Assembly: GCA_945861995.1 (NCBI GenBank)
Contig: CAMAWZ010000108.1
Coordinates: 1 to 7,858, forward strand
Origin: Pseudorhodobacter antarcticus
GTDB lineage: Bacteria > Pseudomonadota > Alphaproteobacteria > Rhodobacterales > Rhodobacteraceae
Direction of reading: 5' to 3'
DNA: 7,858 bases
Position 1 is the first letter of the stretch. The number at the start of each line of letters is the position of its first letter. Positions 1 to 6,986 of the stretch are shown here, piece by piece. A model generated the notes under the pieces. The model was not told the DNA's origin, made no database searches, and saw only the letters and a program-made list of their open reading frames with translations. The position numbers and the translations under genes are program-made.

Positions 1-407
1 CCCGTGATGCCTGCAATGACCTCGACCTGCGCGCGGCCTTGCAGGCGCGTGTACAGATGCATGAAGCTGCCGTAAAAGAACGGATCGCCTTCGCACAGAA
101 CCACGATGTCCTCTGAAATATCGCGCGCCATTTGCGCCAGCCTATCGGCCCAATCATCATAAAACCCTGACAGGGCGGCAATGTATTCGGGGCTGTCAAA
201 ATGCATCTCGGTGGTGACGGGGTATTCCATCGGGTATTCCACCGCACCGTCGCGCAGCATCCCCTGCACGATCCGACGCGCTTGGCCTGCGCGGCCCAGT
301 TTGCGGAAATAGGCAATATGGCCCGCACTGCGCACGGCGCGGTCAGATTTGACCGACATCAGATCAGGATCGCCGGGCCCAAGGCCCGCGCAGATGATAC
401 GGCCCAT
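1..407 (-). CDS. cobI: Precorrin-2 C20-methyltransferase CobI (N-terminal part, cut by window edge)
   Basis: CobI uses S-adenosylmethionine to methylate precorrin-2 at C20, giving precorrin-3A, in the cytoplasm. Only the first 135 codons are present; the family is usually about 240 residues, so the C-terminal part lies beyond base 1. Visible signatures are the N-terminal glycine-rich SAM-binding loop GLGPGDP (residues 8-14), the motif CEGDPFFYGSFMHLY (105-119) typical of tetrapyrrole methyltransferases, and QVEVIAGIT (127-135), matching the usual EVIPGI segment. The ATG at 405-407 is chosen because AAAGGA lies 7-8 bases before it, inside the 3' end of cobH, and the family motif starts a few residues later. 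It begins 3 bases after the cobH stop, so it is probably co-translated in the same operon. The motif set favours CobI over other Cob methyltransferases such as CobJ or CobM; the missing half prevents a full check. Confidence 0.93.
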   Translation of the reverse strand, partial: MGRIICAGLGPGDPDLMSVKSDRAVRSAGHIAYFRKLGRAGQARRIVQGMLRDGAVEYPMEYPVTTEMHFDSPEYIAALSGFYDDWADRLAQMARDISEDIVVLCEGDPFFYGSFMHLYTRLQGRAQVEVIAGIT

Positions 408-410
408 GCG

Positions 411-1040
411 CTATTCCTTTCGGGAGGCCAGCGCGTTCAGCGCGGCCACTGCGATTGCGCTACCACCCAGGCGCCCGCGCACCACCATTGCGGGGCAGGG
501 CGGGTCGGCCATCAGCGCGTCTTTGCTTTCTGCCGCGCCGATAAACCCCACGGGGCAACCGATAATGGCAGCAGGGCGCGGGCAGGCGGGGTCTTCGAGC
601 ATGTTCAGCAGGTGAAACAGCGCAGTGGGTGCATTGCCGATCACCACCACTGCGCCTGCCAGTTTAGGCCGCCAAAGCTCCACCGCCGCCGCAGACCGCG
701 TATTGCCCATTTGGGCGGCCATCGCGGGAACAGCGGGGTCTTGCAGGGTGCAGATGATGTCATTGTTGGCAGGCAGGCGGGGGCGGGTGATGCCTTCGGA
801 GACCATGCGCACATCGCATAAAATCGGCGCGCCGCCTTCCAGTGCGGCGCGGGCGGCAATCGCGGCCCCTGTGGTAAAATCTACATAAGCCTCTAGCCCG
901 ACCATGCCTGCGGCGTGGATCATGCGCACAGTGACGACTTCTTCTTCGGGGGTAAAGCGGGCCAAATCCGCCTCGGCGCGGATGGTGGCAAAGGATTGAC
1001 GGTAAATCTCTGCGCCATCGGTGATATAGCTATAGGGCAT
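411..1040 (-). CDS. cobH: Precorrin-8X methylmutase CobH
   Basis: CobH moves the C11 methyl group of precorrin-8X to C12, forming hydrogenobyrinic acid. The 209-residue product has the normal family length and is complete. The N-terminal half carries RMIHAAGM (39-46), whose His42 corresponds to the catalytic histidine (His43 in the P. denitrificans enzyme). Further family blocks are ILCDVRMVSEGI (about 93-104), VVVIGNAPTALFHLL, and IIGCPVGFIGAAESK near the C terminus. The ATG at 1038-1040 lies inside the end of cobG, giving an 11-bp overlap. No strong Shine-Dalgarno is visible (only a weak GCAGG), which fits translational coupling to cobG. cobI follows 3 bases after its stop. Nothing in it looks broken or unusual. 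Confidence 0.96.
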   Translation of the reverse strand: MPYSYITDGAEIYRQSFATIRAEADLARFTPEEEVVTVRMIHAAGMVGLEAYVDFTTGAAIAARAALEGGAPILCDVRMVSEGITRPRLPANNDIICTLQDPAVPAMAAQMGNTRSAAAVELWRPKLAGAVVVIGNAPTALFHLLNMLEDPACPRPAAIIGCPVGFIGAAESKDALMADPPCPAMVVRGRLGGSAIAVAALNALASRKE

Positions 1041-2232
1041 TTAGGGCCTGCGGTATGTAAGACGGGGCAAGGCCCGCGAGGGTTGGGGTATCGCCCGCGC
1101 GGCCATTTTGCACAAGGTCAAAGCCGCTGGGCGTGGCAGTTAGGGTTAGCGCGGCGGCGGTGGGGTGCGCGCAGCCTTTGGCGCAGCCCGATACGTGGCA
1201 GACCTGACCTTGCGGGATATGCGGGGCCAAAGCGCGGGCCAGATCGCGGGTGGGCCCATGTGCCTGAATACAGGCAGGCGCGCCGGTGCAGGCAATGACG
1301 CGCAGCATTTGGTCATCGGCATCGGTGATGACATGGGCAAGGGTTGGCATTGTCTGCGCGCCCTCGATCAACACCATGCGCCATGGGGTAATGCGCAACG
1401 GCCCAAGACCCGCGAGTTTGGCCAAGGTTTCGGCTTGCATCTGACCAAATTCAAACCCCACCAGCGCGCCTGCCTTATGCAGGCCGATGTGGGGGGCGAA
1501 CGGCAAGGCAGCAGGCACAGCACACTGCGCAAAGGCGGCGGGGGCCGCCCTGCCTTGGGCCAACAGCCCCGCCATGCGCCCGCGACCATCTGCGCCAATG
1601 CCGCCTGCGTCCACAAACCACTGCGCCAAGTGCAGGGCGGTTTGCACAGCCTGCGCCAAGGGCACCATCGCGCCTGTTTGCGCGCCTTGCCCATAAATCA
1701 GAGCGCCGCCGCTGATGCGTTCTATGCGAATATCGGCGGCGATGTTTCGCAAAATGGGGGCTACACCCATATCCACCACAAAGCCGAATTTACTGGGCAG
1801 GCGCGGCGCGCTGGGCGATGTTAGGGCGGCAGATAAGTCCAGCGCCACATCATGGGCACCATCCCCGCGCGCCCAAAACGGGGCAAGGGTGACGTTGCGC
1901 TGCGATTCGGCCTGTGTGCTTTCGTCCAGCAGGCCAAGGGCACGCAATCCATCAATCAGCGGGGCATGGCTGGCCATCGTCACCCCGCGCAATTGCACAT
2001 TGGCGCGGGCGGATAGATCAATCAGCCCATTGCTATGCGCGGCAGACAGCGCCGCAATGCCGCGCGCTTGGTCTTGCGACAATCGCCCTGCGCGCGGGCG
2101 CACACGCACCACCCAGCCATCGCCCGATTCCATCGGGCGCAGGGCACCCGGGCACCAACCTTTGATGGTGGGGCTTTTGACGGTAGGGCCTTGGATGGTT
2201 GAGCCATCTATAATGGGGGCTGCCCCGCTCAT
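1030..2232 (-). CDS. cobG: Precorrin-3B synthase CobG
   Basis: CobG converts precorrin-3A to precorrin-3B with molecular oxygen, by C20 hydroxylation and lactone formation; this prepares ring contraction and marks the aerobic pathway. The 400-residue protein resembles the nitrite/sulfite reductase fold family. After an unusual repeat-bearing N terminus, GWCPGALRPMESGDGWVVRV (25-44) matches the usual family start. The [4Fe-4S] ligands appear as C315-x5-C321 and C350-x3-C354, in CTGAPAC and CHVSGCAKGCAHP. It is shorter than the roughly 460-residue P. denitrificans CobG. The ATG overlaps the cobN stop as ATGA (2229-2232), and cobH begins inside its 3' end, so it is probably translationally coupled on both sides. 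A plain sulfite or nitrite reductase is the main alternative by fold, but the surrounding cob genes and the CPG-type N terminus make CobG much more likely. Confidence 0.93.
   Translation of the reverse strand: MSGAAPIIDGSTIQGPTVKSPTIKGWCPGALRPMESGDGWVVRVRPRAGRLSQDQARGIAALSAAHSNGLIDLSARANVQLRGVTMASHAPLIDGLRALGLLDESTQAESQRNVTLAPFWARGDGAHDVALDLSAALTSPSAPRLPSKFGFVVDMGVAPILRNIAADIRIERISGGALIYGQGAQTGAMVPLAQAVQTALHLAQWFVDAGGIGADGRGRMAGLLAQGRAAPAAFAQCAVPAALPFAPHIGLHKAGALVGFEFGQMQAETLAKLAGLGPLRITPWRMVLIEGAQTMPTLAHVITDADDQMLRVIACTGAPACIQAHGPTRDLARALAPHIPQGQVCHVSGCAKGCAHPTAAALTLTATPSGFDLVQNGRAGDTPTLAGLAPSYIPQALNAL
2161..2205 (-). repeat. Three tandem 15-bp units in the 5' end of cobG
   Basis: On the plus strand, 2161-2175, 2176-2190 and 2191-2205 are imperfect copies of one 15-base unit (tttgatggtggggct, tttgacggtagggcc, ttggatggttgagcc). 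Read in the cobG frame they encode GSTIQ, GPTVK and SPTIK at residues 10-24, just before the conserved GWCPG. Because the unit is a multiple of three, copy-number change would keep the reading frame. The repeat probably forms a short flexible leader; no function is known to me. Confidence 0.85.
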
Positions 2233-5200
2233 ATCCGCTCACCCTCGGCCAAAGAATTGCGGCGGCTGGCCCATAGGCCCGCCTCGCGCAGGGCGGCGAA
2301 ACGGTCTTGCAGGGCCGCAAGGGCGGCGGGGTTTTCGCGGGACATAAACGCAGTTAGATCATCCCGCCCCAAGGTGGCGTCATGGTATAGATCAAACAAA
2401 TGCGCGGGAACGGCGCGGGTCAGGTGCGCATAGGCCGCAAGGTTATCCAAGGTTGCGGCAATCTCGGCCGCGCCACGAAAGCCGTGGCGCATCATGCCAT
2501 TGGCCCAAGCGGGGACTGCCGCGCGGGCGCGCAGTGTGCGGGCCAACTCCTCGGTCACTGTGCGCGCGCGCGGGGCATTGGGATTGGCGCTGTCGATATG
2601 ATAGAGCGCCGCGCCGCCGCCCAAATGCGCGCTGGCTGCGGCAAAACCGCCCTCATGGGCGGCATAATCGGGGGCCATCAGCACATCGGTTTCTATCAGG
2701 TCTTGCACATGGGCATAGGCATCGGCGGCGCGCACCCGTGCCTCGATCCCTGCGCGGTCTGCGGCGATGTCGCCTTTCGCGTCCATCGCATAGCTGGCGG
2801 CTGTCAGCCACGCCTCGCCCGCTGCCGCGCGGCCTGCGTCTGAATAATCGGTCATGGCTGCCTCTATCCCCATGCCGTAAAGGCCAGGTTTGGGGCCATA
2901 GACGCGGGCTGCATCGGCCGCCACATAGGGGTTGTCAGCAAGGTCTTCTTCGCGCGCAGCAAGTGCCGCCACGCCTGCCTGAAACATCTGGCCAAGGGCA
3001 GGGAAGATATCGCGAAACAGGCCAGAAATGCGCAAAGTCACATCGATGCGGGGGCGGCCCAGCAGGGCAAGCGGGATCACTTCAAACCCCGTCACGCGGC
3101 CTGATGCGCCGTCCCACAGGGGCGCAAGGCCCGCCAGATGCAGCGCCATCGCCACCTCTTCGCCCGCCGTGCGCATGGTGGCCGACCCCCATAAATCCAG
3201 CACCAGCCCGCGCGGATAATCGCCCGCGTCTTGCAAATGGCGGCGGATCAGTTCTTCGGCCAGCTTTACGCCTTGGGTATGGGCCGCGCGCGAGGGCACA
3301 GCGCGCGGGTCAACCGAAAACAGATTGCGCCCCGTGGGCAGAACATCGGCGCGCCCGCGATACGGGCTGCCTGCGGGCCCTGCGGCCACGCGCGCGCCAT
3401 CAAGGGCAGTAATCAGCCCTGCCATTTCACCATCCGCGCCGCCCCAGATGTGCAGCCCGTCGCCATATTGGCTTTCTTTAATATCACACACAAAGCGGTC
3501 GATCCGCGTAATGGCTTCGGCGGGGCTGGCATTTGGGGGAATATCCAAATCTGCCTCGACCCCTGCATCTTGGGCGGCTGCGCGAATATCGGCGATAAGG
3601 CGGGTGCGGCGGGCGGGGTCTAGCCCATCGGCGGTGGCATATTCATCTAGCAGACGTTCCAGCGCGGATAGGTTTTCGGGCAGGGCACTGGTGCGCAGGG
3701 GTGGGGGCATATGGCCCAAAGTGACCGCGCCAATGCGCCGCTTGGCCTGAGCCGCCTCGCCCGGGTCGTTTACGATAAAGGGATAGATCACGGGCGTCTC
3801 GCCCAGCAGGGCATCGGGCCAGCAGTCTGCCGAAAGGGCCACGGATTTACCCGGCAGCCATTCCAGCGTGCCATGCGCGCCCATATGGACAAGGGCGTGG
3901 GGCGCGCAGCTTTGCAGCCAAAGGTAAAACGCCACATAAGAATGACGCGGGGTGCGCGCCAGATCGTGATAGCTGGCATCGCGCGCCAGCACATCGCCCC
4001 GTTCGGGTTGCAGCGCGATGATCGCGCGGCCATGACGCAGGGCGGGAAACTGGAACGCCGCGCCCGTTGCAAGCGGATCATCTTCGGGCGCGCCCCAAGC
4101 GGTGTTCACCGCATCTTGCAAGGATTGGGGTAGGCGCGATAGGGCGGACAGATAGTCTTTAATCGGCCAGCTTTGGGTTTGGGTCAGCAGACCATCTGAA
4201 AGCCCATCAAGGGGGGGCAGATCATAGCCCTTTGCTGCCAATGCCGCCAATATGGGCGGCAGGCTGCCCAGAACATCCAGACCAACGGCATGGGCCATTT
4301 GGTCCGCGCGGCCCGGATAAGTCGACAGCACAAAGGCCAAATCGCGCCCTGCGCGCGGGGCTTGCGCCAACCTGTGCCAACCCGAAACGCGGCTAACAAC
4401 GCGAGCAATTCGCCCTTCATCTGCGCGGTGGGCAAAGCGCGAAAACTGCAAATCAGGGTCGCGCTTTTGCGGTGATTTGTGGCTGATCAGGCCTGCAAAT
4501 AAACGCCCGTCCACTTCGGGCAAAACCACATGCATGGCCAGATCGGCAGGGGAAAGCCCGCGCTCGGAGGCTGCCCAATCGCGGCGGCGCGCGGTGGACA
4601 GGGCCACTTGAAACACAGGCGCGCCCCAAGCATTAGAACCCGAATGATCTAGCGGCGATGCGCCATCCGCGCCCTTGGCCGAAAAGGCCGTGGCGTTGAT
4701 GATTGCGGCGGGTGCGATTGCGCCAAGTGCGGCGCGCAGAAATGGGCCAGCATCGGGGGCCTTTAGGCTGGGCGCAAACAGGCCAACGGGGACAAAGCCG
4801 CGCGCGATAAGTTGCGCCATCAGCGCGTCAATCGGCGCGAGATCGGCCGATGTTACATAGCTGCGATAGAAGGTCACCGCCACGCGCGGGCCATCTGGTA
4901 ACGCTGGCATATCGGCACTGATGTTTCCGTCCAGATACCAGCCGCAATCGGGAACAGTTTTGGCCCCCAAAACGGGGCTGGCGTATATACCAGCAGCAAG
5001 CGCCATCTGCGCCAAAGCAGCCTGCGCTGCCACCGCCCCGCCCGCATCGCACAGATGCTGCAATTGGCGCAGGGTGGAAATCGGCAGGGTGGATAGCGCA
5101 TCAAGGTTCGCGTCATCGCGCCCATCCGCCGGAAGCACGGCCAGAGCGATGCCTTTTCTACGCGCCAAATCGGCAATGCTGGCCAAACCATAGGGCCAAT

Positions 5201-5483
5201 AGCTTTGCCCGCCGATCAGCCGCACCAAAATGCCTTTTGCGCCCGCAAGCGTGTTCTCGACATATGTATCCACTGACAAGGGATGTTTCAGCGCCATCAG
5301 GCTGGCCAGCCTGACACTGGGCAGTTCTGATCCTTGCAATTTCGCGCGCCCATAGCCCGCCGCAAACGCGCCCAGATCACTATCGGAAAACGACAGCACA
5401 ACCAGATCTGCGGGCGATTGCCCCAGATCAAAGGCGGCCTCGCCCTCCTCTAAACCATGGCTTTCGCGGAAGACGACATGCAT
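2229..5483 (-). CDS. cobN: Cobaltochelatase large subunit CobN
   Basis: CobN is the substrate-binding subunit of the ATP-dependent aerobic cobaltochelatase CobNST, which inserts Co(II) into hydrogenobyrinic acid a,c-diamide. It belongs to the same family as ChlH/BchH of magnesium chelatase. The 1084-residue product has an N-terminal CobN region (RLIGGQSYWPYGL, 88-100), then HVVLPEVDGRLFAGLISHK (318-336), the hallmark HMGAHGTLEWLPGK (533-546), SQYGDGLHIWG (671-681), RNLFSVDPRAVPSRAA (719-734), VLDLWGSATMRTAGEE (761-776), and a C-terminal PAWANGMMRHGFRGAAEIAA (991-1010). It is about 190 residues shorter than the 1275-residue P. denitrificans protein, yet start, core and end motifs are present and the frame is open throughout. 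The ATG at 5481-5483 has GGAAGG 7 bases upstream and lies 3 bases after the cobW stop. Its partners CobS and CobT are not in this window. Confidence 0.97.
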   Translation of the reverse strand: MHVVFRESHGLEEGEAAFDLGQSPADLVVLSFSDSDLGAFAAGYGRAKLQGSELPSVRLASLMALKHPLSVDTYVENTLAGAKGILVRLIGGQSYWPYGLASIADLARRKGIALAVLPADGRDDANLDALSTLPISTLRQLQHLCDAGGAVAAQAALAQMALAAGIYASPVLGAKTVPDCGWYLDGNISADMPALPDGPRVAVTFYRSYVTSADLAPIDALMAQLIARGFVPVGLFAPSLKAPDAGPFLRAALGAIAPAAIINATAFSAKGADGASPLDHSGSNAWGAPVFQVALSTARRRDWAASERGLSPADLAMHVVLPEVDGRLFAGLISHKSPQKRDPDLQFSRFAHRADEGRIARVVSRVSGWHRLAQAPRAGRDLAFVLSTYPGRADQMAHAVGLDVLGSLPPILAALAAKGYDLPPLDGLSDGLLTQTQSWPIKDYLSALSRLPQSLQDAVNTAWGAPEDDPLATGAAFQFPALRHGRAIIALQPERGDVLARDASYHDLARTPRHSYVAFYLWLQSCAPHALVHMGAHGTLEWLPGKSVALSADCWPDALLGETPVIYPFIVNDPGEAAQAKRRIGAVTLGHMPPPLRTSALPENLSALERLLDEYATADGLDPARRTRLIADIRAAAQDAGVEADLDIPPNASPAEAITRIDRFVCDIKESQYGDGLHIWGGADGEMAGLITALDGARVAAGPAGSPYRGRADVLPTGRNLFSVDPRAVPSRAAHTQGVKLAEELIRRHLQDAGDYPRGLVLDLWGSATMRTAGEEVAMALHLAGLAPLWDGASGRVTGFEVIPLALLGRPRIDVTLRISGLFRDIFPALGQMFQAGVAALAAREEDLADNPYVAADAARVYGPKPGLYGMGIEAAMTDYSDAGRAAAGEAWLTAASYAMDAKGDIAADRAGIEARVRAADAYAHVQDLIETDVLMAPDYAAHEGGFAAASAHLGGGAALYHIDSANPNAPRARTVTEELARTLRARAAVPAWANGMMRHGFRGAAEIAATLDNLAAYAHLTRAVPAHLFDLYHDATLGRDDLTAFMSRENPAALAALQDRFAALREAGLWASRRNSLAEGERI

Positions 5484-5486
5484 CGG

Positions 5487-6521
5487 TTAGCCTTCCAAAA
5501 CCGCGCGAATTGCCGCCTCGTTTACATCGGCCATTTCGGCGATAACGACCAACTGGCTGCGGCGCGGCGCGCTGCCCCAAGGGCGGTCATATTGCATCCT
5601 TACCCGCGCGCCCACGGCCTGCACCAAAAGGCGCATCGGCTTGCCTTGTACGGCGATGAAACCCTTGACGCGCAGGATGTTTTGTTCGTGCGCGAGGCGC
5701 TGGATCGCGGCGCTCAGAGCATCGGGGTCGGCAATTTCAGGCAGATCAAGGACGATGGTGTTAAAATCGTCATGCTCGTGCCCATCTTCGCCGTCGTGGT
5801 GGGACGGGCGGGCGGCGAGATCATCTTCTGCGCGGGAATTCAGGCCAAGGATCAGGCGCGGGTCGATCACGCCTTCTGTCATCTCCAAAATCGGCAGCTT
5901 GCGGGGCGCTTCGGCGTTGATGACCGCGCGGGCAGCGATGAGCCCCTCCGCGCCCGCCAAATCTGCCTTTGATAGTAGCACAATGTCGGCGCAGGCGATT
6001 TGATCTTCGAACACTTCAGACAGGGGCGTCTCGTGATCGAGGCTATCATCAGCGGCGCGCTGCGCCTCTACCGCCGCTTCATCAGGGGCAAAGCGGCCAG
6101 CGGCCACCGCTTCAGCATCGGCCAAGGCAATCACGCCATCGACCGTGATGCGCGAACGGATCCCGGGCCAATCAAACGCCTTCAGCAAAGGTTTGGGCAG
6201 GGCCAGACCCGATGTTTCAATCAAGATATGGTCGGGGCGCACGGGCATGGCCATCAGCGCCTCGATCGTGGGAATGAAATCATCGGCCACAGTGCAGCAG
6301 ATGCAGCCATTGGCCAGTTCGACGATGTTTTCCACGGGGCAGTTTTCATCGGCGCAGGATTTCAGGATATCGCCGTCGACGCCAACGCTGCCGAACTCGT
6401 TGACCAAAATCGCAAGGCGCTTGCCTTGGGGGTTTGCCATAAGGTGACGGATCAGCGTGGTTTTGCCAGCGCCCAGAAAGCCAGTGATGACAGTGACGGG
6501 GATTTTGGACAGATCGGTCAT
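5487..6521 (-). CDS. cobW: Cobalt-handling GTPase CobW (COG0523 G3E family)
   Basis: CobW is a G3E-family GTPase metallochaperone. Work on Rhodobacter CobW supports Mg-GTP-dependent Co(II) binding and a role in supplying cobalt for B12. The 344-residue product shows a Walker A loop GFLGAGKTT (14-22), the family metal-binding motif GCICC (72-76, Cys73, Cys75, Cys76), ETSGLALPKP (102-111), and a G4-like motif SKAD (184-187) where NKxD is usual. A His/Asp-rich stretch, HHDGEDGHEHDD (241-252), probably binds metal or forms a flexible linker. The C-terminal CobW_C domain follows (about 253-344), including IQRLAHEQNILRVKGF. The ATG at 6519-6521 directly abuts the TAA of the upstream gene and has GGAG 6 bases before it. 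Its place immediately before cobN matches the proposed cobalt delivery to the chelatase. Other COG0523 members serve zinc or nitrile hydratase, but the context here argues for CobW proper. Confidence 0.95.
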   Translation of the reverse strand: MTDLSKIPVTVITGFLGAGKTTLIRHLMANPQGKRLAILVNEFGSVGVDGDILKSCADENCPVENIVELANGCICCTVADDFIPTIEALMAMPVRPDHILIETSGLALPKPLLKAFDWPGIRSRITVDGVIALADAEAVAAGRFAPDEAAVEAQRAADDSLDHETPLSEVFEDQIACADIVLLSKADLAGAEGLIAARAVINAEAPRKLPILEMTEGVIDPRLILGLNSRAEDDLAARPSHHDGEDGHEHDDFNTIVLDLPEIADPDALSAAIQRLAHEQNILRVKGFIAVQGKPMRLLVQAVGARVRMQYDRPWGSAPRRSQLVVIAEMADVNEAAIRAVLEG

Positions 6522-6893
6522 TTATTGCTCCACGGCGATAGGGTCTAGGGGCGGAATACGGGCAAGGCTTTGCTTGCGGAAAATCACGGGGCGTTCGCGC
6601 CATGGCACAATGCCATCGGTTGACGCGGCATAGGCGGCAGCTCCCGCCAGAATATCGGGCACATCTGCGGGGGTTAGGCGGCCATAAACATAGCCCCATT
6701 TGCCACGGCCTTGCAATGCCACAGCACAGCCCTGCGCGCAGGCCGAAAGGCAGTCGACAGGCTTAATGGTGACGCCTTGGGGACATTCGGCGGCAAGCAA
6801 AGCATCGCGCAACTGCGCGCCCAGCGGCTGGCCGCCCTCGGGCACAATTTGATCTGCCTTGCACGTTGCGCATACACAAAGCGTGGCCGCCAT
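6522..6893 (-). CDS. DUF1636-type cysteine-rich predicted metal-binding protein
   Basis: The 123-residue product resembles the DUF1636 (COG5469) family of predicted metal-binding proteins often found beside B12 genes in alphaproteobacteria; no enzymatic role is established to my knowledge. It starts MAATLCVCATC and has seven cysteines: 6, 8, 11, 37, 48, 52 and 56. The block C48-x3-C52-x3-C56 (CLSACAQGC) plus the N-terminal CxCxxC resembles ligand sets of thioredoxin-like [2Fe-2S] ferredoxins, which is an inference. There is no signal peptide or membrane segment, so it should be cytoplasmic. The ATG at 6891-6893 is preferred because GGGGA lies 6 bases upstream; a longer reading from a TTG at 6930-6932 has no ribosome site. 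It is the first gene behind the cobalamin riboswitch, and its stop abuts the cobW start. Possible roles are cobalt or iron-sulfur handling, or electron donation to a Cob enzyme; none is shown. Confidence 0.82.
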   Translation of the reverse strand: MAATLCVCATCKADQIVPEGGQPLGAQLRDALLAAECPQGVTIKPVDCLSACAQGCAVALQGRGKWGYVYGRLTPADVPDILAGAAAYAASTDGIVPWRERPVIFRKQSLARIPPLDPIAVEQ

Positions 6894-6899
6894 AATCCA

Positions 6900-6904
6900 T
6901 CCCC
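6900..6904 (-). promoter_or_regulatory. Ribosome binding site of the DUF1636-type gene
   Basis: The minus-strand reading GGGGA lies 6 bases before the ATG at 6891-6893. It decides this start over the upstream TTG, which lacks such a site. It is also the most likely target if the riboswitch acts on translation. Confidence 0.6.
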
Positions 6905-6934
6905 AAAGGGCACAATGCACACCAACGAGCAACG

Positions 6935-6948
6935 GCGCAAATTTGCGC
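6935..6948. repeat. Perfect 14-bp palindrome GCGCAAATTTGCGC
   Basis: The sequence is identical on both strands. It lies in the untranslated leader of the cob operon, 42 bases before the DUF1636-type start codon. It may be an RNA hairpin of the riboswitch expression platform or, less likely, a protein-binding site in DNA. Confidence 0.8.
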
Positions 6949-6986
6949 TACGCCCGATGCGACACACCCCGTCCGCCCGTCCGTTC

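Larger units (their letters stand above)
6894..6986 (-). other. Leader between riboswitch and first gene (expression platform region)
   Basis: This stretch of about 93 bases lies between the closing P1 strand of the riboswitch and the first start codon. It contains a perfect 14-bp palindrome, GCGCAAATTTGCGC (6935-6948), able to form a 5-bp stem with an AAUU loop. Just after P1, AACGG could also pair with the CCGTT that follows the palindrome. No run of T residues follows either hairpin, so there is no recognisable intrinsic terminator. Control at translation start or by Rho is therefore more plausible; the actual switching structure cannot be settled by eye. Confidence 0.55.

Noticed and set aside
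1165..1824. Long plus-strand open frame opposite cobG
   Set aside because: It is antisense to a gene with clear family motifs, has no recognisable domain or ribosome site, and such frames are common in high-GC DNA. The same applies to plus-strand frames at 201-821, 1715-2347, 2453-3412, 5457-5972 and 6000-6548.
1030..2232. CobG as an assimilatory sulfite or nitrite reductase
   Set aside because: The cluster motif is shared, but the CPG-type N terminus, length and location between cobN and cobH indicate precorrin-3B synthase.
6894..6932. N-terminal extension of the DUF1636-type protein from a TTG at 6930-6932
   Set aside because: There is no Shine-Dalgarno before the TTG, whereas the internal ATG at 6891-6893 has one and gives a normal-looking N terminus with the CxCxxC motif near the start.
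6935..6948. Palindrome as an intrinsic terminator
   Set aside because: The stem is short and no T-run follows on either strand.
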